A DNA stretch of 64,000 bases from Streptomyces sp. NBC_01294. GTDB taxonomy: Bacteria; Actinomycetota; Actinomycetes; Streptomycetales; Streptomycetaceae. The DNA lies in the NCBI RefSeq assembly GCF_035917235.1, contig NZ_CP108423.1, forward strand, positions 3,847,001 to 3,911,000, in the 5' to 3' direction. Positions 34,508 to 43,300 of the stretch are shown piece after piece (the first letter of the stretch is position 1; each line of letters begins with the position of its first letter). Position numbers and translations under genes: made by a program. The notes under the pieces were generated by a model. It saw only the letters and a program-made list of their open reading frames with translations, did no database searches and was not told where the DNA came from.

Positions 34508-35248
34508 GTGCCGTACATAGCTGTGACCGCCCTGAGTCATGCCGGGCTGGTGCGCGAGCACAACGAGGACAGCCTCGTCGTCGGACCGTGGACCCTGTGC
34601 GGGACCGTGACCCAGAATCCCCAGACGCTGGTGTTCCCCTTCGGCAGGCCGCTCGTCGTCGCGGTCGCCGACGGACTCGGCGGGCAGCCGGCCGGCGAGG
34701 TGGCCAGCGAGCTGGTGGTGCGCCAGCTCTCCTCGCTCGGTCCCTCGCTGGACGGCGAGGAAGCCGTCAGTGACGCGCTGAGCCTGTGCAACCGCGCGGT
34801 GTACTCGGCCACCGAGGGCCGGCCGGAGCTGGCCACCATGGGGACCACGGTCGCCGGGGCCCTCGTCCTGCCGGAGACACTGCTGGCGTTCAACGTCGGC
34901 GACAGCAAGGTCTTCCACGCGGCGCAGGACGGCCTGCGCCAGGTGAGCGTGGACGACAGCCCCGCGCCGGCCCCCGGACACCGCACCACCTCGGCCGTCA
35001 CCCAGGTGCTCGGCGGCAGCCGCGGCTACAACGAGATCACCCCCCACATCGCGGCCTTCGCCGTGTCCGAGGGGGACCGCTACCTGGTGTGCAGCGACGG
35101 GCTGACCGATCCGGTGCCCGACGAGGAGATCGAGGACCTGCTGCGGGTCCACGACGACGGCAGGGCCGCCTTCGAGCTGTGGAAGGCCGCCATCGACGCC
35201 GGCGGCCCCGACAACATCACCCTCGCGCTGGTCCGCATCGGCGCCTAA
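34508..35248 (+). CDS. PP2C-type serine/threonine protein phosphatase
   Basis: A 246-aa soluble phosphatase. PP2C metal-binding motifs: HAGLVREHNEDSL near residue 10, VVAVADGLGGQPAGEVAS near 56, LAFNVGDSKVFH near 131, and YLVCSDGLTDPV with GGPDNITLALV at the end. Catalytic Asp residues are all present, so it should be active. GTG start at 34508. Its TAA stop overlaps by three bases the TAG stop of the convergent SRPBCC gene (shared CTAA). Confidence 0.9.
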   Translation: MPYIAVTALSHAGLVREHNEDSLVVGPWTLCGTVTQNPQTLVFPFGRPLVVAVADGLGGQPAGEVASELVVRQLSSLGPSLDGEEAVSDALSLCNRAVYSATEGRPELATMGTTVAGALVLPETLLAFNVGDSKVFHAAQDGLRQVSVDDSPAPAPGHRTTSAVTQVLGGSRGYNEITPHIAAFAVSEGDRYLVCSDGLTDPVPDEEIEDLLRVHDDGRAAFELWKAAIDAGGPDNITLALVRIGA

Positions 35249-35730
35249 CGGGCGGGCCCGTCGAGCTGGTCCGTGAGCCGTTTCAGGGCCCTGGCGCCCA
35301 TCGGGGCCATCAGCGGGTGCAGTACGCGGTCGGCCGCCCCGAGGCCCGGCAGGCGCAGACCGCCGAAGAAGGCGAGCCGGGTCCCGCCCCCCTCGGCCAC
35401 GGCGGCCATGCCGCCGAGGACGAACCTGCTCTGCATGAGGCACCAGCCCGGCCGCAGCACGACGTCGAAGCGCGCCCGCAGGCCCAGGGGGCTGCGGGCC
35501 CTGGCTTCGAGGCGCTCGCCCACGGCCGACGTCACGGTGAAGGTGCCGATGTCGGTGATCATCAGGGGCAGCTGGTTCTCCAGGTCGGAGGCGATCGCCC
35601 AGACCCGGTCGAAGGGAGCGTCGAGCAGCTGCTCCGCGAAGGTGGTGCCCGGCGTGCTGCGGGCGATCACGCGCAGCCGGCGGACGGCGTCGAGTTCGGC
35701 GACCGGCCAGGATTCGTTCAACGGTCCCAC
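35245..35730 (-). CDS. SRPBCC-fold protein
   Basis: A 161-aa protein of the START/polyketide-cyclase-like fold: an N-terminal strand-helix FAEQLLDAPFDRVWAIASDLEN, a series of strands (ERLEARARSPLGLRARFDVVL), and a C-terminal helix MGARALKRLTDQLDG. Such proteins bind hydrophobic ligands. Its start overlaps the end of the sigma-factor gene by 13 bases, so translation is coupled to it. Confidence 0.8.
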   Translation of the reverse strand: MGPLNESWPVAELDAVRRLRVIARSTPGTTFAEQLLDAPFDRVWAIASDLENQLPLMITDIGTFTVTSAVGERLEARARSPLGLRARFDVVLRPGWCLMQSRFVLGGMAAVAEGGGTRLAFFGGLRLPGLGAADRVLHPLMAPMGARALKRLTDQLDGPAR

Positions 35731-36233
35731 GCCTTCCGGAAGGTGCGGCGGGCCCGGAAGAGCCGGGTCCGCACGGTGGGTGCGGGCACGCCGAGGAGCG
35801 CGCTCACGGAGTGCTCGTCCAGCCCTTCAAGGTCCCGCAGGACCAGGACGGCCCGGTGCGCCGGGGAGAGCCGCCGCAGTACGTCGCGCACGTCCGCGGC
35901 GAGCTGGGGATCGTCCCGCGCGGGCACGTCGTCGAGCGGGTCCGGGACGGCCCGGGCGGCCGCCCGGGCGATGCGGACCGCCTCCCGTACGGCGATCACC
36001 CGAGCCCACCCGAACAGCGCGGCCGGTTCGCGGAGTTGACCGATGCTGCGGAAGATCACGATCAGTGCCTCCTGCGCGGCGTCCGGGCCGTCCTGCAGGG
36101 CGATGGGGCCGCACAGCCGCCCGACGTAGGGGGCCAGCAGGTCCAGCAGCTCCTGGATGGCCATCCGGTCGCCGCGCTGGGCGGAGCGCACCAGCGCGGC
36201 CAGGTCGGCCGGATCGGTCCCTGGAATTCCCAT
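35718..36233 (-). CDS. ECF-like sigma-70 family factor
   Basis: A 171-aa sigma factor with region 2 around residues 22-80 (RMAIQELLDLLAPYVGRLC, then DAAQEALIVIFRSIGQL) and region 4 around 110-165 (LSPAHRAVLVLRDLEGLDEHSVSALLGVPAPTVRTRLFRARRTF). No extra C-terminal domain and no anti-sigma gene next to it; the SRPBCC gene is the coupled partner. Ribosome site AGGAGGAAGG before the ATG. Confidence 0.85.
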   Translation of the reverse strand: MGIPGTDPADLAALVRSAQRGDRMAIQELLDLLAPYVGRLCGPIALQDGPDAAQEALIVIFRSIGQLREPAALFGWARVIAVREAVRIARAAARAVPDPLDDVPARDDPQLAADVRDVLRRLSPAHRAVLVLRDLEGLDEHSVSALLGVPAPTVRTRLFRARRTFRKAWDR

Positions 36234-36520
36234 CGCCTTCCTCCTGCTTGACGGTCCCTCAGGAGGGAAGAGGGAGTCGACCGGCCGGAACGTTCCCCAT
36301 GACCTGCGTCACACCGGACGCGCCCGGCGAAGGCGCACCCGGCGGCGCCGGCGGGGGCGGGCGGCGCAGGCCCGCGCCTGCGCCATTTCCACCGGAAAAC
36401 CGCGGGGCCGGCCCCATGGGGGGCCGGGCGCCCGGGCCGCAGCACACGGCCGGGAAAATATCCCGCGGAGAGCGCAGAACTTCGGAGGGAAATCCTGGAG
36501 GAAATCTGTCATGGCGAGAG
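36234..36520. other. Intergenic stretch between divergent sigma-factor and MerR genes
   Basis: GC-rich with no supported gene; upstream sequence for both neighbours. A CGGAGGGAAATCCTGGAGGAAAT purine-rich stretch near 36483-36505 stands before the MerR promoter. Nothing else nameable. Confidence 0.4.
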
Positions 36521-36549
36521 TAGACATGGTCTCCCATCAGGGTTAGCGT
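36521..36549 (+). promoter_or_regulatory. Vegetative-type promoter of the MerR-like gene, leaderless
   Basis: TAGACA, 17 bases, TAGCGT: close to the Streptomyces HrdB consensus. The GTG start codon lies seven bases after the -10 box, so transcription would begin at or next to the start codon and the mRNA would be leaderless. Confidence 0.65.
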
Positions 36550-36556
36550 CTGTCAC

Positions 36557-36883
36557 GTGACCCCTGAGAAGTCCCCGCTCGCCGACAGCCTCGACGACGA
36601 CGACTACCCCGCCTACACGATGGGCCGGGCCGCAGAAATGCTCGGCACCACACCCGCCTTCCTCCGCACCATCGGCGAGGCCCGTCTCATCACTCCGCTC
36701 CGTTCGGCAGGCGGCCACCGCCGTTACTCCCGCTACCAGTTGCGCATCGCCGCCCGCGCCCGGGAGCTCGTCGACGGCGGTACGCCGGTGGACGCGGCCT
36801 GCCGGATCGTCGCGCTGGAGGACCAGCTCGAAGAGGCCCTCAAGCTGAACGAGGAGATGAGGCTCCGGCGCGGCGCTTCCTGA
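36557..36883 (+). CDS. MerR-family transcriptional regulator (short)
   Basis: A 108-aa protein with an N-terminal MerR winged helix: YTMGRAAEMLGTTPAFLRTIGEARLITPLRSAGGHRRYSRY, in residues 20-60, then a helical dimerisation tail (LEDQLEEALKLNEEMRLRR). No ligand-binding domain. Such short MerR-like genes commonly sit upstream of cold-shock genes in Streptomyces, as here. Probably leaderless. Confidence 0.85.
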   Translation: MTPEKSPLADSLDDDDYPAYTMGRAAEMLGTTPAFLRTIGEARLITPLRSAGGHRRYSRYQLRIAARARELVDGGTPVDAACRIVALEDQLEEALKLNEEMRLRRGAS

Positions 36884-37211
36884 GGCGGCCGACCGTTTAT
36901 ATGACTTCCGACCCCGTATATCTGTTACTGCAAGTGCAGAATTACGTCCGACCGGCCACGAGATTTCACATCAGGGCGACGCGGGGCGGAAACACTTTCC
37001 CCGCCTGCCCGTTCCCCCTGTGCTACTGTGATGTCAGTTGCAGTTGTGGTTCCCAAAAAACTTACAAGTGCTCTCACCGGACTTTAGGTGGGCGCACTTT
37101 TTATTTCCGGTGCATGCAGTGAAATGTGCACGGTCCGGACGGGGCAATCATCACGGCGACGCCGGCATTCGCACAGTGCGAGTCCGGGCACTGCCCCAAA
37201 GGAGAATTCAT
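36884..37211 (+). other. Leader region of the cold-shock gene
   Basis: About 330 bases with unusually low GC for this window (AAAAAACTTACAAG, CTTTTTATTTCC). A TACTGT near 37022 may be the -10 box, which would give a 5' UTR of roughly 180 bases, the length seen for cold-regulated csp leaders. Short open frames here lack coding character. Confidence 0.45.
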
Positions 37212-37415
37212 ATGGCATCTGGCACCGTGAAGTGGTTCAACGCGGAAAAGGGCTTCGGCTTCATCGAGCAGGAGGGTGGCGGCGCTGACGTGTTCGCCCA
37301 CTACTCGAACATCGCCTCTTCTGGCTTCCGTGAGCTTCAGGAAGGCCAGAAGGTTACCTTCGACGTCACGCAGGGCCAGAAGGGCCCGCAGGCCGAGAAC
37401 ATCGTTCCCGCCTGA
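37212..37415 (+). CDS. cspA: Cold-shock protein CspA-type
   Basis: A 67-aa single-domain OB-fold RNA chaperone. RNP1 KGFGFIEQ and RNP2 VFAHYS are both perfect. It binds single-stranded nucleic acid and melts mRNA structure. Strong ribosome site (AAAGGAGAA) before the ATG; strong terminator behind. The downstream DEAD-box helicase gene fits a shared RNA-remodelling role. Confidence 0.97.
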   Translation: MASGTVKWFNAEKGFGFIEQEGGGADVFAHYSNIASSGFRELQEGQKVTFDVTQGQKGPQAENIVPA

Positions 37416-37436
37416 CGCTGACGCGTTCACGCAGCT

Positions 37437-37464
37437 GAGGCCCGCACCTTGGGGTGCGGGCCTC
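37437..37464 (+). terminator. Terminator of the cold-shock gene
   Basis: GAGGCCCGCACC, loop TTGG, GGTGCGGGCCTC: perfect 12-bp stem followed by GGCGCGTTGCTTTT. Confidence 0.9.
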
Positions 37465-37778
37465 GGCGCGTTGCTTTTCCCCTGCCCACGCCTGTCGCTC
37501 TGCGACGGCCCGCGTGGGCGGCGGGTGACGGCGCTCAGCGCCGGCCCGCCTCATCGTCCGGCCGGACGGCAGTGTCTCCCACGACGCGCCGCCTCGCCCC
37601 CTGCCCCGCACGCCGTCCGCCGGTTCCCCGGCTCTGCGACGCGCAGCGCGGCACTCTCTCCACGGCAGTCCGGCCCGCTCTTTCCGGCACGGCTCTGCCT
37701 CGTCTTTTCTTCGGCTCGTTCTCGCGAATCCCCCTGCCGGGAATTCCTCGATACGCGCCGCATCGAGGAAGGTTCTGC
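37465..37778 (+). other. Intergenic leader of the DEAD-box helicase gene
   Basis: About 310 bases, C/T-rich on the plus strand, with no supported gene. A GAGGAAGG ribosome site at its end serves the helicase ATG. A long leader would suit autoregulation of a helicase gene, but no defined motif is seen. Confidence 0.4.
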
Positions 37779-39311
37779 ATGAACCGCACCACTCGCACGA
37801 ACGACCGCTCCTCCCGCAGCCCCCGCACGGGCGGCTCCGGCAGCTCCGGCGGCTACGGCTCCTACGGGGGTTCCAGCGGCTCCGGCGGCTCCGGCCGCGG
37901 CAGCCGCTTCGGCTCGTCGGCCCCCAGCCGCTCCGGCGGCTCCGGCCGCGGCAGCTACGGCGGCCGCCGCTCCACCGCGCTCCAGGGCGAATTCGCCCTC
38001 CCCAAGACGATCACCCCGGCGCTCCCGGCCGTGGAGGCCTTCGCCGACCTCGACATGCCCGAGCAGCTGCTGGCCGCGCTCGGCACCGAGGGCGTGAGCG
38101 TCCCGTTCCCGATCCAGGGCGCGACCCTGCCGAACTCCCTCGCGGGACGTGACGTACTGGGCCGCGGACGGACCGGCTCCGGCAAGACCCTCGCCTTCGG
38201 CCTCGCACTGCTGGCCCGTACGGCCGGACAGCGCGCCGAGCCCCGCCAGCCGCTGGCCCTGATCCTGGTCCCCACCCGCGAGCTGGCCCAACAGGTCACG
38301 GACGCGCTCGCCCCCTACGCCCGCGCCATGAAGCTGCGTACGGCCACCGTCGTGGGCGGCCTGCCCATCGGACGGCAGGCCGGACTGCTGCGCGGCGGCG
38401 CCGAGGTCGTCGTCGCGACACCCGGACGGCTCAAGGACCTGATCGACCGCGGCGACTGCCGGCTGAACCAGGTCGCCATCACCGTGCTGGACGAGGCCGA
38501 CCAGATGGCCGACATGGGCTTCATGCCGCAGGTCACCGCGCTTCTCGACCAGGTGCGCCCCGAGGGCCAGCGGATGCTGTTCTCGGCCACCCTCGACCGC
38601 AACGTCGACCTGCTGGTCCGGCGCTACCTGACCGACCCCGTCGTCCACTCGGTGGACCCCACGGCCGGCGCGGTCACGACGATGGAGCACCACGTGCTGC
38701 ACGTCCACGGCTCCGACAAGAACGCGGCGACCACCGAGATCGCGGCCCGCGACGGCCGGGTGATCATGTTCCTGGACACCAAGCACGCCGTCGACCAGCT
38801 CACCAGCCACCTGCTGAACAGCGGTGTACGGGCCGCCGCGCTGCACGGCGGGAAGTCGCAGCCGCAGCGCACCCGGACCCTGACCCAGTTCAAGACCGGG
38901 CACGTGACGGTGCTGGTGGCGACCAACGTCGCGGCGCGCGGGATCCACGTCGACAACCTCGACCTCGTCGTGAACGTCGACCCGCCCACCGACCCCAAGG
39001 ACTACCTGCACCGGGGCGGCCGTACCGCGCGCGCCGGCGAGTCCGGCAGCGTCGTCACCCTGGTCACGCCGAACCAGCGGCGCGACATGACCCGTCTGAT
39101 GGCGGCCGCGGGCATCGTCCCGCAGACCACCCAGGTCCGTTCGGGCGAGGAGGCGCTGAGCCGGATCACCGGCGCCCAGGCCCCCTCCGGCGTCCCGGTC
39201 ACCATCACCGCGCCGAAGTCGGACCGCCCCAAGCGCAGCACGAGCTCCTCCCGCGGGCGACGCAGCCGCCCCGCCCAGGAGCGACGTCGCTCCCTGGGCA
39301 TGGCCGCCTGA
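37779..39311 (+). CDS. DEAD-box ATP-dependent RNA helicase
   Basis: A 510-aa helicase. Residues 1-65 are a Gly/Ser/Arg/Tyr-rich disordered tail (RGSRFGSS, RGSYGGRR) likely to bind RNA. The core then shows motif Q (VPFPIQGATLP), motif I GRTGSGKT, PTRELAQQ, LDEADQMADMGF, SAT, and in the second RecA domain ARGIHVDNLDLVVN and HRGGRTARAGESG. The C-terminal tail is basic. The role is unwinding of RNA structure, probably in the cold, as its position behind cspA suggests. Confidence 0.95.
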   Translation: MNRTTRTNDRSSRSPRTGGSGSSGGYGSYGGSSGSGGSGRGSRFGSSAPSRSGGSGRGSYGGRRSTALQGEFALPKTITPALPAVEAFADLDMPEQLLAALGTEGVSVPFPIQGATLPNSLAGRDVLGRGRTGSGKTLAFGLALLARTAGQRAEPRQPLALILVPTRELAQQVTDALAPYARAMKLRTATVVGGLPIGRQAGLLRGGAEVVVATPGRLKDLIDRGDCRLNQVAITVLDEADQMADMGFMPQVTALLDQVRPEGQRMLFSATLDRNVDLLVRRYLTDPVVHSVDPTAGAVTTMEHHVLHVHGSDKNAATTEIAARDGRVIMFLDTKHAVDQLTSHLLNSGVRAAALHGGKSQPQRTRTLTQFKTGHVTVLVATNVAARGIHVDNLDLVVNVDPPTDPKDYLHRGGRTARAGESGSVVTLVTPNQRRDMTRLMAAAGIVPQTTQVRSGEEALSRITGAQAPSGVPVTITAPKSDRPKRSTSSSRGRRSRPAQERRRSLGMAA

Positions 39312-39433
39312 CCCGCCGCGCCACGCCGGTGTCACGCCGGCGCCCCGCGGGTGTCACGCTGGTCCTGTCACGCCCGTCCCGCCGCCACGCCCGACCCGCC
39401 GTCCCGGGTACTCCGTCCAGTCTGTGAGGCATC

Positions 39434-39742
39434 ATGCGCTTCGTCATCGCCCGATACCCCTTCGACCTCGAGAAGAGCGAGGTGGAGGAGAAGATGAAGG
39501 GCGTCAAGGCCGAGCCCGTCACGGGAGCGTCCGTGATCATCAGCCGCCGCACCTACCCCGTCAAGCAGGTCGGCGAGGTCATCACCCGGCAGGACCGCCG
39601 CGACTTCACGGCGGCCGAGGTCACCCGGGCGCTGACCCGCCTCGGCTTCACCTGCCGCGACCTTTCGGTGCCCGCGCCGGCGCCCGCCCTGACCCCGCTG
39701 CAGGCTGCCTCGGCGCTCCTCGGAAGCCCGGCCGATGCCTGA
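39434..39742 (+). CDS. Conserved small actinobacterial protein
   Basis: A 102-aa soluble protein: an N-terminal strand-helix (MRFVIARYPFDLEKSEVEEKM), then SVIISRRTYPVKQVGEVITRQDRRDFTAAEV, a helical stretch with a basic cluster that could touch nucleic acid. Its place right behind the DEAD-box helicase gene is, as I recall, kept in other Streptomyces. No function assigned. Confidence 0.75.
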   Translation: MRFVIARYPFDLEKSEVEEKMKGVKAEPVTGASVIISRRTYPVKQVGEVITRQDRRDFTAAEVTRALTRLGFTCRDLSVPAPAPALTPLQAASALLGSPADA

Positions 39743-39766
39743 CGGCGCTTGCTAGAGTCGTTGTCC

Positions 39767-40135
39767 ATGTCGATCCCTGACGACCTGCTCCTCGATCTCG
39801 CCGCCATGGTCGAGTCGGAGCAGACCAATCAGATGTCCCTGACCGTCGTGGTCCACGGCGCGGTCATCACGGGCCGCCTCGCCCCCGAGAGCGTCTGGCG
39901 CCAGCGAGTGGCCGAGGTCCTGCGGGACTCCGACCAACTGGGGCCGTTCGCCGAGATCTTCAGCTCCCCCGGACGTGACAGACAGAGCGGCGGAGCGCCC
40001 TCGCACCTGCACTTCCACGTGGCGCGCATCCTCCAGGGCACCCTGGGCATCCCCGAGACCGGCGGGATGTACCGGATCGCGGTCAAGGACGTCGGGGCCT
40101 GGACCGTCGGAGACTTCAGCTACTCCGACAAATAG
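39767..40135 (+). CDS. Hypothetical protein, possibly GvpU-like
   Basis: A 122-aa soluble acidic protein. The pattern MSLTVVVHGAVITGRLAPE near residues 25-43, followed by a helical RVAEVLRD segment and a C-terminal GMYRIAVKDVGAWTVGDF, recalls GvpU-type gas vesicle accessory proteins, but no other gvp genes are present, so this is tentative. A TAGAGT ten bases before the ATG could be a -10 box giving a nearly leaderless transcript. It is followed by a strong terminator. Confidence 0.65.
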   Translation: MSIPDDLLLDLAAMVESEQTNQMSLTVVVHGAVITGRLAPESVWRQRVAEVLRDSDQLGPFAEIFSSPGRDRQSGGAPSHLHFHVARILQGTLGIPETGGMYRIAVKDVGAWTVGDFSYSDK

Positions 40136-40155
40136 CCCCGTTCCACCACACCGAA

Positions 40156-40187
40156 GACGGCCCCCGCGTTCATCCGCAGGGGCCGTC
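40156..40187 (+). terminator. Terminator
   Basis: GACGGCCCCCGCG and CGCAGGGGCCGTC pair with one mismatch around a six-base loop, followed by TCGCGTGCT. Confidence 0.8.
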
Positions 40188-40342
40188 TCGCGTGCTGCCC
40201 CGGCGCCGCGCTGATTTCCCGGAAGCGGAATGCGCGTTTCCCGGTCGGACCAATCGCCGTGAAGACGGCGGCATTTCGGCCCGCCCGCCACCCTCCGACA
40301 ACGACATGGCGACATCCCCGGGCGGCGCCGCACAATGTCGGC

Positions 40343-43300
40343 ATGCGGATCTCGATCTCGATGCTGGGGGCCCTGGAGGTACGGGGCGAGGACGGAAGCG
40401 GCGTCGGAGTCGGCGGGACACGGCTGCGGGCCCTGCTGATCCTGCTGGCGCTCGAACCGGGGCGGGTGGTCGCCTCCGAGCTGCTGATCGACGGGATCTG
40501 GCAGGACGACCCGCCGTCGGGCGCCACGAACGCCCTGCAGGCACTGGTCTCCCGGCTGCGGCGGGCCCTGCCCGGCGTGGAGGTGGAATCGCATCCGGCC
40601 GGGTACCGCCTCGCCGTCGAACCCGACGCGGTGGACGTGGTCCGCTTCGAACGGCTGGCCTCGACGGGCCGCGGGGCCCTGGCGCGGGATCCGGACACGG
40701 CCGCGCGGGTGCTGCGGGAGGCGCTGGAGCTGTGGCGGGGCCCCGCCCTGCTCGACGTCGCGGGCTCCGACTTCTTCCGGGCGCCGGTGACCCGGCTGTC
40801 GGAACTGCGCATGGCGGCCCTGGAGGACCGGATCGAGGCGGATCTACGGGTGGGACGCGGCCGGGATCTGACCGGCGAGCTCACCGCCCTCGTCGCCGAA
40901 CACCCCCTGCGGGAAGGGCTCGCCGGGGCGCTGATGCGCTCTCTCGTCGCGGCCGGGCGGCCCGCCGAGGCACTCACGGTGTACGGGAACGCGCGCGAGG
41001 CCCTCGCCGAGGAGCTCGGGGCCGACCCCTCGCCGGAACTGTCCGCGCTGCACACCGCCGTCCTGCGCGGCGAGGTCCCCGCGGGGCCGCCCGCGGCCCC
41101 CGCGCCGGCCCGTGTACCGGCCGCACCGCAGCCCGCCGACGCGCAGCAGCAGCAGCAGCAGCAGCAGACACATCAGCCACAGCCGACACCGACACCCACC
41201 AATCTGCGGGCCGGCCTGGCCAGTTTCGTGGGCCGGGACGACGACCTCGCCCACGTGCACGCCCTGATGGACCGGTTCAGGCTCACCACGCTCACGGGCC
41301 CCGGCGGCGCCGGGAAGACCCGGCTGGCCGTCCAGAGCGCCCGGCCCCTGCTCGGCCGGTTCCCCGACGGCGTCTGGCTGGTGGAGCTCGCACCGCTGAG
41401 CGCGGAGGCCGACGTACCGCAGGCGGTGTGGAACGCCCTGGCGCTCCGGGACCAGGCGTCGGCGACCGGCGACCCGCTCGACCGGCTCGCCGCGGCGCTG
41501 CGCACCCGGACCGCCCTGCTGGTGCTGGACAACTGCGAGCACCTGATCGGGGCGGCCGCCGCACTGGCCGACCGGCTGCTCGGCGAATGCCCCGGGCTCA
41601 GCATCCTGGCGACCAGCCGCGAGCCGCTCGGCCTCACCGGGGAGGCACTGTGGCCGGTCCGTCCGCTGGCGCTTCCTCCGCGGGACGCGGACGCGGCGCA
41701 GGCCATGTCGTACGCGGCGGTCCGGCTGCTGAACGACCGCGCCGCGGCGGCGCGTTCCGGTTTCGCGGTCACCGAGGAGACGGCCCCGGCGGTGACCCGG
41801 ATCTGCCGGGCGCTGGACGGGATGCCGCTGGCCATCGAGCTGGCAGCGGCCCGGCTGCGGACGATGAGCGCCGAGCAGCTCGCGGCGCGGCTCGACGACC
41901 GGTTCCGGCTGCTGACGGGCGGCTCGCGGACGGCTCCGCGCCAGCACCGGACGCTGCGGGCGGTGGTCGACTGGAGCTGGGAACTGCTGACGCAGGCCGA
42001 GCGTGCGCTGCTGCGGCGGCTCGCCGCCTTCCCCGGCGGCGCCACGGTGGAGGCGGCCGAGGGGGTCTGCGCGGGCGGCCCGGTCGAGGTGGACGCGGTG
42101 CTCGACCTGATCACGTCGCTGGCCGACAAGTCCCTGCTGGTGACGGCGGGCGACGGGCGCTACCGAATGCTGGAGACGATCCGGGCGTACGGCCTGGAGA
42201 AGCTCACCGAGGCCGGTGAGCAGGAGACGGTCCGCCGGGCGCACGCCGCGTACTTCACCGGGCTGGCCGAGGCCGCGGACCCGTACCTGCGCCGGGCCGA
42301 GCAGCTGGAGTGGCTCGCGCGGCTCACCGCGGAGCACGACAACCTGGCCGCGGCGCTGCGCGGCGCGCTCGCGGCGGGCGACGCGCGGGCGGCCGTACGG
42401 GTGGTGGCGGCGGCCGGGTGGTACTGGTGGCTCAGCGGGCACAAGGCGGACGGCGCCGAACTCGCCGCGCAGGCGCTGGCGTTGCCGGTCGCCGGGGGGC
42501 CGGACGGGGGGCCTCACGAGAACGCGGCGGCGGACACGGCCGCGGACGACGAGTCCCGGGCCGTGGCGTGCGCGCTGGCCGTGCTGTTCACGACGGCCGG
42601 TGTCGGCGACGACCGGCAGACCGGGGAGCTGCTCCGCCAGGGGGTGCTGCTGGCGCAGCGCACGGGGAGCCGGCATCCGGTGGTCCGGTTCCTGGAGCCG
42701 CTGGACCGGCTGCTGCGGAGCGCCGGCCGGGGCGAGGCGCCGCCGGTGGACGCGTGGGACGGGCTGGTGGCCGACGAGGACCCCTGGGTACGGGCCCAGG
42801 GCCTGCTGGAGGGAGCCAAGACCCTGCTCGGGGCCGGCGGCCGGCCGGCGCGGGCGGAGGCCGCGATCGAGGCGGCCCTGGCCGCGTTCCGCGGGGTCGG
42901 GGACCGCTGGGGGATCTCCTTCGCGCTGACGCTGCTGGCCGACCTGGTGGCCCGGCGCGGCGATCACGAAGCGGCGATCGGCCACTACGAGGAGGCCGTC
43001 GCGGTCATCGGCGAGCTGGGCGTCATCGAGGACCGGCTGTACGCGTGGGTCCGGCAGGCGCAGTTGTGCCGGCTGGCCGGGGACCCGGAGGGCAGCGCGG
43101 CGGCCATGGCGCGGGCGGAGCGGGACGCGGAGGCGGCCGGCTGGCCCGAGACGCTGGCCATGATGGCGCACGGCAAGGCGGACCTGGCGCGCTGGAGCGG
43201 TGAGCCGGCCCTGGCCCGGGCCGAGCTGGCGCGGGCCAGGGAGGCGGTCCGCGAGGTCGCCGTCCACCCGGTGTTCCAAGTGGTGATGCTCGATTCCCTC

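Noticed and set aside
36901..37122. A 73-aa open frame in the cold-shock leader
   Set aside because: Low-quality coding character and no ribosome site; the region is better explained as promoter and 5' UTR.
39767..40135. A gas vesicle locus
   Set aside because: Only a weak GvpU-like resemblance; no gvpA or other gvp gene nearby.
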